From: Lates calcarifer
Taxonomy: Eukaryota; Chordata; Actinopteri; Centropomidae
Assembly (NCBI RefSeq): GCF_001640805.2
Contig: NC_066833.1
Span: 15,058,068 to 15,122,067, forward strand
DNA: 64,000 bases
Direction: 5' to 3'
Part shown: one piece after another, positions 14,401-34,664 of the stretch
Position numbering within the stretch: position 1 is the stretch's first letter
How the letters are laid out: every line of letters begins with the position of its first letter
The notes under the pieces: model-generated
Databases searched by the model: none
The model's input: only the letters and a program-made list of their open reading frames with translations
Told to the model about the DNA's origin: nothing
Position numbers and translations under genes: made by a program

Positions 14401-15105
14401 CTAACAATATGTTTTTCCATGACCTCTGTTTTAACTGTTTTAACAGTGTCTTGTGTAACAAACAGATTAAAATGGTAAAGATTCTCTCCAGGTGGATGAA
14501 TGAAGAAAACTTGTATGTTTTCTGTGCAGCTGGTTATTGGTCTGCGGCAGCTATGTCTGGCCCTGCTGGTTAAACAGTGACGGTGGGCTGTGTGTGCCAG
14601 ATGTTTTCCTCTTAGCAGTCCTAATACACAGCAATACCTTTAATCCCTGCCATACCGTAACTGCTTCACAGAGATCATAGTAAAGCTGCAGTGTGTGTGA
14701 TCTGTTTAGTCCAACTGTTTCCCAGAAGTTTCCAAGAAATGTATTATTTATATCTATTCTGCGGTGTCTTCATTTTGTAACTCTGACTGCACAGATTTAA
14801 AGCCAATCTGACATTTCTGACCAGCTCCACTCTGCATTGTTTGCGTTCCATTTTTAAGATAATAATCATCATAAAGTAAGCTCTCTCAATCCCAGTGAGA
14901 GGAAGTCAGAGGATTTCTCTTTGAGGAATTAATAGGGTCCCATTATGGCAATAGTTATAATCATGTCCATATTGTATTAGAGGTGTCTACAGTCATCCAA
15001 ATGGATTAAACTTCAGTTTTCATTTTAATCTGAGTGTCATTTTATATGGACTTAATAGTTTAGTTAACCTGTATCTCTTTCCCGTTGTTTCTCTCTCCCC
15101 TGCAG
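7331..15105. other. Long non-coding stretch before map3k13
   Basis: I find no recognisable coding exon. The sequence contains pyrimidine-rich runs (about 7,840-7,960 and 8,820-9,010), a (TG)19 microsatellite at 11,407-11,444, a poly-T run near 14,222-14,239 and otherwise ordinary sequence. It is probably the 5' intron of map3k13 or intergenic DNA. The short open frames, including Cys/Val repeats over the TG tract, are artefacts of low complexity. Confidence 0.6.
11407..11444. repeat. (TG)19 microsatellite
   Basis: A perfect TG dinucleotide run of about 19 units, followed by GCACGTGCG and, about 60 bases later, a short CA run (from about 11,502). Read directly from the sequence. Confidence 0.95.
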
Positions 15106-15172
15106 GTGATTTCCAGCGTTCAGACAGACTACTGTGTTAGGACACACCTCTCTCTTCGTCACTGGACGGCCC

Positions 15173-18100
15173 ATGCACATGCACGACACCATGGGTAGCT
15201 CCCCCGAGGTGCTGTCATGGACTTCCTGCCCCAGTCTGCTTGTGGGCAAGCTGAAGGAGGAGCTCAAACTCACCGTGGTTGGGGATGCCATGAAAAAATC
15301 AAACACGCCCAACTCCCAGCCCCAGCCTCCTCAGGCCCCTCCCTCTAATTTACCTCCTCAGATTATCACAGACCTGGCCCCGCCGACACACCTGCCAGTT
15401 CCCTTGCAGACGCTGCAGATGCCCGGCCAGGACGAGGACTCTGTGCTGGGGGGTGTAAGCCCCCCAAACACTGGCCTTGAGTGTGGACTCGACGCGGAGT
15501 GAGGGTGGGCACTTTGACAACAGCGTGCTGCAGCTGCAGGAGCATGACCATGAAGAAGCTGGGTCACCGGCATCCTGTGAGCACGGCGGGTGTGGCAGTG
15601 GGATGGAGGAGCAGATGGGCGAGGGGGAGTGTCCCATGGACCATAGTGGAGAGGGGCGACAGAGCCACCCACATCACCCTGACGACATCAAGCTGCACTT
15701 CCACAGAGCAGGGCCTGGTTCGGGGGGCTTTTTAGAGGGGTTGTTTGGCTGTCTTCGGCCAGTCTGGAACATCATAGGGAAGACATACTCAACAGAATAC
15801 AAGCTACAACAACAAGGTTAGCTCTTGGGTTTTGTCTTTCTGCATGGCATCAGTTTAGGAAACTAAATGTACTGTGTTTAATTCAAATATATATATATTC
15901 AAATATTCAAAAATATATCCCTGTGTCTTTGACACAATTAATATTTATAGTGGTTGTGCACACACAGAGGGACCCTGTACCTGCTTACAGAGTTCATTTG
16001 CACACACTCAAATTTCAGTACTTGGGAAGGGTCAAATTAAATCCTGCTGGCCTGACGACAGGCTAGCCACCTCTAGCTTCACTGTATTGCTGTTGTGGTG
16101 AAGCTGTACAGTTGTCAGTTTCAACTAAGGTCATGGTAAAGGTAGAGTCACCTTGCTGCAGGACTGCCTGAACAGGCTGGACACACAGGCTACAGGATAC
16201 GAGTTTGAAGTCAGACAGAACTGGGCTGAGCCCTGTGGTTGGTCAGCTATGTTCAGATGTAGCGGGATAGAGATTTTAGCAGCACAGCTTCTCCTCTCCA
16301 CTGTTTCCAAAACCACATAACGAGGATGGAAAAGCATATGACTCACTGTTTGAATATCTAAAACAGTTATAACTTTTTGCACAGGGGTTTAGGTTTATTT
16401 TTGCTCAGTATGGCTAAGTTATACAATAACTAGTGCTTACCATGTTTGTGTTTTTGTGGTTGTGATGCACACTGTATCTGCACCTCTGAGGTGCTATGTT
16501 CCAGTGAGAGAGGTGATAGTACTTCTAGATCACATGACATTTATTTTGAAAGTTTTGTATTGTGTATTATGGTTTGTAACAATTTTCCTTCTTAAAGAAA
16601 GTGACTAATCTTAGACAGAAACAATGTTAAAAATCAGAATTAGACAATCATATGAACTTCATAAAGAAACATTATGTAGCTGTCATACTTATAATGTATA
16701 TAATTTATATAATTTACCTGTTTCCAGACATGTGGGAGGTTCCATTTGAAGAGATTTCAGAGCTACAGTGGCTGGGCAGTGGTGCACAGGGAGCTGTCTT
16801 CTTGGGCAAATTCCGTTCTGAGGAGGTGGCCATCAAGAAGGTGCGCGAGCAGAAGGAGACCGACATTAAACACCTGCGAAAACTCAAGCATCCCAACATC
16901 ATCAGCTTTAAGTGAGTCTATAACCACTTGACCTTGTCTGTAACCTGATGATGTCCCGCTGGTTTCAGCTCTGATCGAGTCCTAGTGTGCATGGATGACA
17001 GAAATTAGATTTATGTGTTGGTCTATAAATGTAAATGTTTCTTGTGTTTTATCCAACCTAGGGGCGTGTGTACTCAGGCACCGTGCTACTGCATCATCAT
17101 GGAGTACTGTGCCCAAGGACAGCTATACGAGGTGCTGAGGGCAGGGAGGAAGGTGACCCCCAGGCTGCTAGTGGACTGGGCCTCAGGCATCGCCAGCGGC
17201 ATGAACTACCTACACCTGCACAAGATCATCCACAGAGATCTTAAGTCTCCCAAGTGAGTGTTTTGTTTTGCTGAAATTGTCAGACAAGAATATAATTACC
17301 TTTCTTCTATTCCTCTTCTCACTGCTGTGAAAATGATCAGCCAAGTAGCAGCCTTGCTTACAACTGTATTGAGTTACAATAAAAATACTCTTAAATGAAA
17401 ATGTTTCTGTATGAAAAGCAGAAAAGTATTTTTTTCTTCCTGATATATAGAGAAGTACATTATGTTTTCTTGGTTTTTTATTATGCAGCAGCCCATGGGT
17501 GCTGCAGTCACATTCTTAAAGCTGATCTGTAGAGCTCAGGAAAACAGCTCAGCAGCCTTCTTTAAGATTTCTTAGCCCAAAGCAGCAACAACAATTCAGC
17601 CTTTCAGCTGTGACATTAGCTCAAATGCCATTCTCAGAATTAATAAAAGCTCATCGCCTTAATGTAAGAGTAAGACACAGTGTCCTGTCTCATCCTGCTC
17701 CTCCTGTCTTGTCCTCGGCACACTGTAGCCCTGTTTCTCTAATCAATATCATCATGCTGCAGCAGTGCCAAACCCTGTATTAGTCAGCAGAATGATAGTA
17801 GGCTGAATGTGCTGGAAAGGTCAATCTCATTCGGCTAAATGAGGTGATTCAGATGCAGAAATGTGCCTCTGTAACTGTGAAGTCCTTTAGGCTTGAGGAT
17901 TGATTTCAAATGCAACGAAAAGAAACTCATACCCCCTTGAAACCAGTGGAATGTCACAGGAGAAACTTGGCACGAGTCTGAACGGTCAGTCATTTGACCT
18001 GGATTAATGACGGTTTGAAACAGCCTTACTTTGACAAGGGTGAACATTTTTTATGATAACTCACCATATTATAGGATTACTGAAAACTTGAATTAAGCTG

Positions 18101-21100
18101 GTCTTTTTTGGTCCCTTTAATCAAAGAGCTGGACCTTTCTGACAAGTGTTTGTGTTTTGTGTTTGTTACAGTGTTTTGGTCACCCACAACGACACTGTGA
18201 AAATCTCTGACTTTGGAACATCCAAAGAGCTCAGTGACAAAAGTACGAAGATGTCATTTGCGGGTACAGTGGCCTGGATGGCCCCAGAAGTGATAAGAAA
18301 TGAGCCTGTGTCTGAGAAAGTAGACATCTGGTAAGTACCACAATGGCAGACGTTTAAAATAATAGATTATTTTAAGATATATATTGTAATAAAAGAGAAA
18401 TGATGATATGAGTCATCTGTTCATGTTGCTGTAGTGAGACCTGTCTGTCTTTACTTGTGTGTTACAGGTCATTTGGAGTTGTGTTGTGGGAACTGCTGAC
18501 TGGAGAGATTCCCTACAAAGATGTAGACTCCTCAGCCATCATTTGGGGTGTTGGCAGCAACAGTCTTCACCTTCCTGTTCCCTCCACCTGCCCAGATGGC
18601 TTCAAAATCCTCATGAAGCAAACATGGTGAGATCAAGTGCAAAACCCCCTTCTGTCCACCACACCTGATCTCCTCCCAAAATATTAATGTTAAAATAGTC
18701 AAGGGCTGAGCCCACACTTTGATGATGCACTAAACTCCTTTAATCACATCACTTCTCTCTGTATTTTGTTGATTCCAGGCAAGGTAAGCCCAGGAACAGG
18801 CCTTCGTTTCGTCAGATTCTTCTACACCTCGACATCGCCTCTGCCGACGTCCTCGGGGCTCCTCAGGAGACCTACTTCAAGTCTCAGGTCTGCTGCCACG
18901 GCTGAAAATCACACAGAAATTACCTTCAGTTTGTATCGGTTACAGGATTTTATACACTTATTTTCTTAAGATATATTTGGTATACACTCAAAGAAGAGCA
19001 GTGTGCAAAACCCTAGATCTTAACTTGCCAAGATAACGTGATTTTCTTTTCAGCAGTGTGGATTGATGGCATTTTGACTGTGTCCATTCATATTACAGGC
19101 AGAATGGAGGGAGGAAGTGAAGAAACACTTTGAGAAGATCAAAAGTGAAGGCACCTGCATCCACAGGCTGGACGAGGAGCTGATCCGACGCAGGAGGGAT
19201 GAACTCAGGTGTGTATGACATGAGAGGTACTGGGAGAGATGACCATGTTCAGGCATAAACAGGGCATGGTAAAGTAAACATGTCACCTATTGATAGATTC
19301 TTTCTGCCTGTCGGAAACAAGTAAACAAAAACTGTAGCACTTCCATTTGGTTTATCTTTACAGATGTATCATTCCTTAAAATGCATCTGAAATATGTGTG
19401 AATGGTGTGGTTTTGAAATTGAAGCAGAAGTTGCTGGAAATTAACCTTTGTCCACATTTCCTGCACTCTCTCAGGCATGCTCTGGACATCCGGGAGCACT
19501 ATGAGAGGAAACTGGAGAGGGCCAACAATCTCTACATGGAGCTCAGTGCCATCATGCTACAGCTGGAGGTCCGGGAGAAGGAACTAATGAAGTATGTAAA
19601 CAAACCTCATATCCCAGTAGTCATCATTTTCACCACTGTCCTGCTCCCTTCCTAACTGGTAACAATAGCCTAGCAAGACAAGAGATAGTATGTTCAGCTA
19701 GTCAGAAAAATAGAGCTAAAACGATCTGTCTCTGTATTGGGTCACTGGGTATTTACTAGAACAATAAGGCATTTTGAGTCACATCACAATCAGTTTTTCA
19801 TATTTCAGCCTAAGCTTCTTAGGCTTTTGTTTTTTCTAGAGTATGACTCACATAATAAAAGCCTCAGTGAGTTTCTTGATACCCTTGACTTGTTGCCAAT
19901 TCCTTGAACTACTTTTTTCACCCATGAGGATTTCCTTCTTTTTCTGAATAATTGCAGTGTATCTTCTCTTTTGTGGTCATTGTAATAAGAGTAAGATAAT
20001 CTGCATTGTTTATCACTGACAGGTATATAGATTTGTACACCTTACTTGAGATTCTGCCTTCTAGTATTTAGAGTAATGGATGGATAACTCTGTGCAGAAG
20101 TGAATGTTAATCCTGTTCATAATCATATACTTCCAAATGAATTCTGCCATCCCTGCAGGAGAGAGCAGGCAGTGGAGAAGAAATATCCTGGGACTTACAA
20201 GCGGCACCTGGTCCGACCCATCGTCAGGTCCAATGCCGTAGAGAAGCTCATCAAGAAGAAAGGAAGCATTTCCCACAGACCTGGGATGCCACCCCCCAAA
20301 AGGTCTGAACCTTAGCTAAGGAAAACAGCTTAGCTACACATCTGTTAGAATTTACAAGTTAAAAAATGTATCCATTTAATAAGTTGCAATTCTCAGCAAA
20401 GTAAGATGAAATGTGATATGTTCTGGTAAATCTACAAGTCTGTAAGAGGTATCATTAGAACATATGTTGCAGAGAAAAAAATTCACTTTAATACATTATG
20501 TTAATGTGGCTGAACACATTTCTTACAGGCCAGACTTGCTTCGTTCTGATGGCATCCCCAGTGTCGACCCCCTCCCCTCCCCCTCACCACTATCTGCCAG
20601 CCCAAAGGTCTCCACGCCTCCTGGTAAAGCCCGCTACCGAAGCAAGCCTCGTCACCGCCGCGCCAACAGCAAAGGAAGCCACAGCGAGTTCCCTGGTGTG
20701 CTGAAGCCGGTTGCTGGGGCTCCAGAAGACACCCAATCTCTCCAGGAGCAGCCACTCCACCATCACCACCACCACCACCACCACCTACCACCAAATGAGG
20801 GGCCCGTCCTCCCCTTGAAGGGCCGTGAGGAAGCTGTTGTCAACTGTGCCAACAACCTGCGCTACTTTGGCCCGGCCGCTGCCTTGCGCAGTCCTCAGAC
20901 GGACCACCTGCAGCGCCACGTTTCCGGCTCCAGCCCTGACCTTATTTCCACTACTGTGGATGCAAACACGCGACAGCGGACTTCATCCACCAGCTCCAAT
21001 CCTGTCCCAGGTGCAGCCGCTGGTTCTTTGTGCCCATGCTGTCAGGCACACCCCTTGCCTGGCTGCCTACACTGTCAGGAGACCCTGCCTGCATCCAGCC

Positions 21101-22077
21101 ACCCAGAGCTATCTCACTACTCACTGCTCAGCACCCAAGAAGGGACCCAGCCTTCTTTAGGAGCGCCCAGCAAAGATCCAGCCTCGGATGGAGAGGCCAC
21201 AAAGAAGGCTGAGCCACAGGAACAGGAAGCATCTCAACACACACACACTCTGCCCACTGCACTGCCCCACACTCTCAGACCACTCAGGAAGGTAAGCACA
21301 GCTTCAAGTCTTACATCAAGGGATCTGTGAAGTTTGTTTGTGTCAAGGAAGCTGTGAAAAATGATGGTTAATTGTTTCTCTTACAGGGTGGAGATGAGTC
21401 ATCTGAGGAGGAGGAGGGAGAAGTGGATAGTGAAGTGGAGTTTCCAAGGAGACAAAGGTAAAATACAGTTAGTTTTAACAACAACAAAAAAAACACACGA
21501 TTTACACCATCATAACAAAACTTATTATTGTTGAACTGCTCCCTCACAGACCTCATCGCTGTATGAGCAGCTTCCAGTCCTACTCCACCTTCAGCTCAGA
21601 GAACCTGTCGGTGTCCGACGGAGAGGAGGGAAACACCAGCGACCACTCTCACAGCGGACCCCTGGAGAGGCTGAGCGCCAGTCAGGAGGAGCACCTGGAT
21701 GAGCTGCTGTCGCACACACCAGACATCCCCATCGACATCTCCACCCAGTCAGACGGCCTCTCTGACAAGGAGTGTGCTGTCCGCAGGGTCAAGACCCAGA
21801 TCTCCTTGGGAAAACTGTGCTCTGATGAACACAGCTACGAGGTCAGTGCTGTGGATGTGAAGGGATTTGTTTTACATCCCAAAAATCTATGATCAAATAA
21901 AAAAAAAGCAAACTTGTGATTTTGACACTTGTGTGATAATGTCTCTCTGTCTTCTCTGTCCCACTTTTCTCTCAGAACCCGCTACAGTTTGGAGACTCAG
22001 ACTGTGATTCGTCAGAAGCAGAGTGCTCCGATGCCACCATTAGAAACAACAAAGTCGGGGCTCCTTCCTCGTGGTGA
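15173..22077 (+). CDS. map3k13: Mitogen-activated protein kinase kinase kinase 13 (LZK), with one apparent frameshift
   Basis: This is a Ser/Thr kinase of the mixed-lineage DLK/LZK subfamily, which activates JNK and p38 through MKK4/MKK7 (family knowledge). Coding exons: 15,173-15,816; 16,728-16,911; 17,062-17,253; 18,172-18,330; 18,468-18,626; 18,779-18,887; 19,099-19,208; 19,475-19,591; 20,159-20,302; 20,529-21,291; 21,387-21,457; 21,550-21,841; 21,976-22,077. Visible motifs: conserved [20 protein letters not shown] before the kinase, Gly loop [27 protein letters not shown] and MAPE. A leucine-zipper-like helix ([20 protein letters not shown]) follows, then a long disordered tail with a poly-His run, the acidic [19 protein letters not shown] motif and a C-terminus ending SSW. 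MAP3K13 rather than MAP3K12 is favoured by the N-terminal and C-terminal motifs. Exon 1 has one extra base in the C6 run at 15,460-15,465; without it the sum is 3,045 nt (1,014 aa; human is 966). The ATG at 15,173 opens the frame homologous to the human N-terminus; further in-frame ATGs follow. Confidence 0.93.
20752..20790 (+). repeat. map3k13: Poly-histidine-coding CAC/CAT tract in map3k13
   Basis: A CAC/CAT-rich run encodes about ten consecutive histidines in the disordered C-terminal tail, just before a Leu-Pro-Pro stretch. Human MAP3K13 has a short His/Gln-rich segment at about the same place, so this looks like a local expansion in a tolerant region. Confidence 0.85.
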
Positions 22078-25000
22078 AACCCGCCCCAGGGCGCAGTTCT
22101 GTTTTTGCCTGGAGGCCACTGTGTCCCACTCTGCCCTGCAGAAAATACAGCAATAAGAGGATGATGTTCATATAGCAAAGCCCATTGCAATCTCTCCCAG
22201 AGCCTCCCTTAACCCTCCCCTCCCCCTCATCTTTAGCACAGCATCCAGGCAACCCATGGCAGGGATTCCCTTTTGAATGATAATGTACAGTAGATAGTGT
22301 AACATTCATAATTTATTTTTGTCTGAGTTTTGAAGGAAAATTCAGGACCTCTGTTTGTTCTTTGATCGGAACAGAGAAAAAAAAAATGACATTTTGAAAC
22401 TGAGCATGGGCTAACTGTGTGTCAGGGAGAGACTGAGACTGGATGAAAATGTAGATGATGATGATGATGATGAAAAGATTAAGTGTTTAAGTGCTGATTT
22501 ATGTGAGGCTGACAACTGTGTGAAATTACAAAATTCATGCGATTGCTGGTCTCTCAGGTGACTGACGGAGACAAGAAGTGTCACGACAAGCCTTTTGATC
22601 TGGCTGCAGTCACTCTCAGCATCTCACTGTTTTAGACCCAAAACCCCAACCAACACTCTCTCTTACTTAAGTTTGATCAACCTGCTTTATCATGAGTTCA
22701 CAGTGCAGAACCCCAGTACACCCCTGCCTCCTTCCACCTCCATCCCCATCCCCAACAGGGAACATGGAGCTCACGGAAACAGTGTGAACACCAGCATGAA
22801 ACAACCTGCCTCGCAAACCGGACTTTCTCCCTCCCCTAAAACCACCGTATGTGTCATCATCAGTCATTCAGGACCCCCACCCCCCACCCTGTCTAAGCAT
22901 GTCTGTGCAGCTCACAAAACGCAAAAAGCTGCCAGAAGACTGCATGAAGTGGACAAGCTAGCAGAGCAACAGAGATGAAGACTCACCTGACAGCTGACGA
23001 AAACTTAAAAAAAAAAGAGACTCTTCTTCTCCGACCCTGCTCATCCTTCTCTCTAAGACACGCCAACGTCATCATCAATCAGATGTCATGACCAGAGTTA
23101 TTTAGGGAGTTATCAATGTGTGTGTGTGTGTGCGGTGTGTGTATGGGGGAACGCAAAGCCCTTTCCTCTCCATTGGACATTACAGTTTCAAGTCTCATCT
23201 CAGGATTGTGCGAGGACTGTGAGAAACTGGACTGGACCAATTATTGTATGTAGGAATGTTCTTTGAGCGGCACATATTATGGACCATGTAGAAATATTTA
23301 GAAAAAAAAGGTCTTTCGGATAGCCTTGATGTTCAACCCTTTATTGCTGGACATTAATGTTATGTAGACATGTAGAGTATTTTAGTTGCAATCCAGGTGC
23401 AGTATCCCATTTCTTGAAATCACTGGGCAAAATCTCCCATGTACCATTTTCTAGCAGGGTAATTTATACTGTCTAATGCGTGTTGTCCAAAAATGCAAAT
23501 TATTTTCTGTGCTGTAGTGAATAAAAACAGCAATAACACAGGTTGGCACTCAGGTGAGAAAGAAGTTGCTTGCTCAGGATCCGAGGCGTCTAGCTGGCTA
23601 GACACAACACAGTGACTGGTGGCTAGGGGAGAGCAGCAAGTGTCAAACAGCGTAGTATAGATGCTATATTTTTAAATAGTTTTTTGTGAACTCGTCTTTC
23701 CGGGGCTCGGTGCTCAGGTCTTATGTTGGTGATTGAGAGCAGGGGCGATGCAGCCACTAGATGGAGACACTTACGGTGTCTTAGTTTGCCTTGTGTTATG
23801 TAAATGTCCAGGCTCCATTCCTTTTTTCTACTGAAGGTAATTTATCCCATGTTGACCATCCTAATCTCAGAATGCCAGCAATATGACTTTTTATGTCTGG
23901 TCGTCCTTGAAAAGGGATACTGCATCTGTGGGAGCTTTATTTTTTATCCCTGTTTGAGTGTTTGTCATTCACCCTCATGAGTTTGTGGTTGAAAAATAGC
24001 CAGCCAGGGTTGAATTTAATGATCATGATGTCAAGATGTCAGCTCAAGTGTATGCAGACGGCTGAGATTCTACACTAAGGAATATAAGCCAGAGACAAGG
24101 CCACAGAGCAGTTAAGCTGCTCTTGGTTTTCAACAACCTCATCTCAGTGTTAGTTACTCCTGTACATAAACATCTGTAAATGTAATGTGATCTGTTTTTG
24201 TCCTCTCTTTCTGTCCCTCTTCTCTTAACGTATTGCGCACAGCTCTGACAGAGCCTCGAGCTTCTGTCGCCGACGACCAGCCGACTGGTTGAAAATGAGC
24301 AGGAAATTCTTTAATCTGTATCACATCAGTATTGAACACTGCAGGAGGGTGAGTCACACAAACTGAGTAGCACAAGGTAAATCTCAAACTGTACTGATGG
24401 ATAAATTACCCTTTTTTTTCTTTCTCTTTTTTTTCTTTGCTTAAATGCTTTGGAAAGGCTTACACCTGGTACTGAAAACAGCTGCTGCCTTTCCTCAAAC
24501 CTCCTTTGACCTTCATTCTGTTTACGTTTGTGTGTAATAACCTGGTGTATTGTAATGACTGGGTAGTCCGATCAAGCTGTTAATAACATTGTCTTTCTGG
24601 CATATATCCTGTGAAGTATGATTGTTGTAAAGGTTTAATTTAATTTTGATTCTTTTTTTTTTCTTTGTAGCTGGCCTACATGATTATTGAATTAATTTAT
24701 TATGAATGACTGGTAAGGTGCAGTGTTCTTTTTAATTTCAGGCAGCTTTAGAAATGTTGTGACCTATGATTTTTCCTGAAAAGTATTATTTAAAGGAAGC
24801 ACAATGAATTGGTATGGGAAGAGGACAGTATTTGTATGTGAAAATGAAGGCATTGTCATATCATTTTCCCAACATGGGACCATTCATCATTTAGATCATC
24901 ACTGCAGATGAAGAATTGATTTTACAGACTTTACATCAGTAATTAGTAACATCAAGTGTTCCTAAATTTTTTTTTTTTAATCTAGACATAGGTTATAAGG

Positions 25001-25360
25001 AATCACTTCTGTTTCCAACCAAAAGCCAGTCATGTGACTGTCACAGCAGGGTAAATGAAACTTAAAGCCTGGAGGCACGTGTGATGCTGATTTCTGTACT
25101 TCTGCAGTGATCCCTTCCTCTCATTTTTAATCAAAATACCAGTTACTTAATTTCTGTGAAACTGTCTCTAACTGTGGACATCATGTCGCCTCATCCCGTG
25201 TATCAAACATCCGTTTCTTTGTTACTCTCATTTCCAACTCCCTTTCCTGTTGAATGGCATTACGATCAACCAATCCTGTCAGTTTCCTGTATTATCCAGT
25301 GTACAGTGCAATGGGTATCTGGGAGAATAAAATCAGAGCAAACAACTGCATGGAATAAAT
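22078..25360 (+). other. map3k13: 3' UTR and downstream region of map3k13
   Basis: No further coding exon follows the stop at 22,075-22,077. Candidate poly(A) signals AATAAA occur at 23,520-23,525, 25,326-25,331 and 25,354-25,359, so the 3' UTR could be about 1.4 kb or about 3.3 kb long. Which site is used cannot be decided from sequence. The region is otherwise plain, with a short GATGAT run near 22,453. Confidence 0.5.
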
Positions 25361-26043
25361 GCTGATGTACTGTACCCAAGACACTGTGGTCCGTCTCCTC
25401 CCTGACCAAAATGATTGCTGGTTTTTATCAACATAATTAATATTAATTGATAGATTAATCAGTTACATTATATTTATGGAGTTTTAGACACAAGAAATGC
25501 CTCTTACTTTTTCTTCCACATTTACTCATTCAAATGTCATCATCTTTATCTCTGTGGTCTTAAAGTCAGAAATTTTTCACATTTTAAGATTTTCTCTCTA
25601 AACAATATCAGAATTGATGAGTTACTACAAGTTAAAATGTATTTATATTTATTTATTTTAACATCTTAAGCATCTTTAGTTCTAAAGTTCTTCACAATTA
25701 TTCTAGTTTTACATACATTTTAAAAAACACTAGGATGAAACGGCAGTGTTGATGATAATAGTAATGTTAAGTGGGAATATAAACAACAGAAAAATAGAAT
25801 AATGACTGCGTACCTATTCTAAACAATTTAAAAAATGAAGACACAAAAAGAAACGTTCAAATCCGTGGGCGGGTCTATATCCTGGAATGATAATTAACGC
25901 AATCATACCTGTTGAAATTAGTCCGTGTTATACGTGCGGTGGCTCTCTTCCTGTTGCAAACTTCAGCGTTGAGCGAGTGGACGGGGTTTATGAGAAAAGA
26001 CAGACCCATATATGGAAAAGTGTGTCGCCGGACGGTGCTGGGT
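25361..26043. other. Intergenic region between map3k13 and pfkl
   Basis: AT-rich sequence without a recognisable exon, ending in the GC-richer pfkl promoter region (from about 25,860). Nothing else is supported here. Confidence 0.5.
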
Positions 26044-26050
26044 TATAAAA
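26044..26050 (+). promoter_or_regulatory. pfkl: TATA box of pfkl
   Basis: A canonical TATAAAA lies about 230 bases upstream of the pfkl ATG at 26,273, within locally GC-richer sequence. It predicts a transcription start near 26,075 and a 5' UTR of roughly 200 bases. Position and motif are direct; use is inferred. Confidence 0.5.
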
Positions 26051-26272
26051 TGAACGCACAGTGCACTCGGGGCACTCTCCTTTGGACAGGGCGGAGTCAA
26101 ACCGCGGAGAAGTGTAACTGCGGTGTGTTAACTGAGGGTTAACCTGCTGCCAAGGAGGAAGTGACATCTGGATCAGCCTCGGATCTACCAAACCAACCGC
26201 TTACTTTTGCTTTTTAATAGACATTTCGTCGCTTTTCGTGCAGTTTTCCTGTTTTAAGTTGACGAGATCAAA

Positions 26273-33832
<7,560 letters not shown>

Positions 33833-34409
33833 GCTGTCTGACTCTACAGTATACTCTCTGCACTTTTTAACCCTTATCTCTCCGTCACACATATAAAGCC
33901 ATCTTAAGTCTGTTATCAGTGTCATAGTAACTGCAGTATTGTAAATAACATAAAAGTGTACTTCAGGTATTCACTTACTGAGTGAAGCTTTCAATGCAGA
34001 ACATTTTGTCATTACTTGTGCCAAGCGAGTCTTTTTATAGTCAAATCACTGCCATAAAAAGACAACCAGGTATTATACAAAGCAGATTGCACGTGTTGCT
34101 TTCAAAATAACACACAAAAGAAATTTTGACTTCACTGACACCAAATGCTGAGCCACTTATGTCAGCGTGTGACTGTGTGACTCATGGAGCCAGTGAGGTG
34201 TTAATTTCATTTTATTTATACACTGTAGGACTGAAACACTGCTTCTGTCCCCCATTAGTGCAAACTGAACAGCAAATCACAAAATATCAATAAGTAGTTT
34301 ATTACAAAGTAAAAATTTTCAACTTTCCAAATACTGTACTTAGAATAGAGAAATCTGTAAAGCAATATGGACTTGTGTATTATTTTGATGTATCTCTATC
34401 TTCAATAAA
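33833..34409 (+). other. pfkl: 3' UTR of pfkl up to AATAAA
   Basis: After the stop at 33,830-33,832 the first clear AATAAA on the plus strand is at 34,404-34,409. If it is used, the pfkl transcript ends about 34,430, inside the predicted 3' UTR of the opposing six6os1 gene, whose own AATAAA (minus strand) is at 34,303-34,298. The two mRNAs would then overlap tail to tail by roughly 150 bases. Confidence 0.45.
34298..34303 (-). terminator. six6os1: Poly(A) signal for six6os1
   Basis: TTTATT on the plus strand reads AATAAA on the minus strand, about 360 bases beyond the six6os1 stop codon. It is the first clear AATAAA downstream of that gene. Use is inferred from position. Confidence 0.45.
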
Positions 34410-34664
34410 ACGTTATTCAGTGGTGATGCTGTTAGAAATATGTTCATTGTAATGTGAATAGTTTTTAAAAAAGCTATTAACTCTAGACAGACAAATACAT
34501 AGGAACCATTTAACAGAATGAAAAATAAAAATGCTATTAGAGAAGTAACATCTTGCAAATTTCCCCTCATTGCCCCTCTACATGAGAACATTAGTGGAGA
34601 TAACAAGCTGGAGTTGGTCTTACAACCAAATAAATTAATCATATTGATGTTTTTCTTGGAACTC

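Noticed and set aside
15064..22077. map3k13, pfkl and rpgr as pseudogenes because of frameshifts
   Set aside because: Each has a single extra base in an otherwise complete gene with intact splice sites and expected length; sequence error or a rare allele is simpler.
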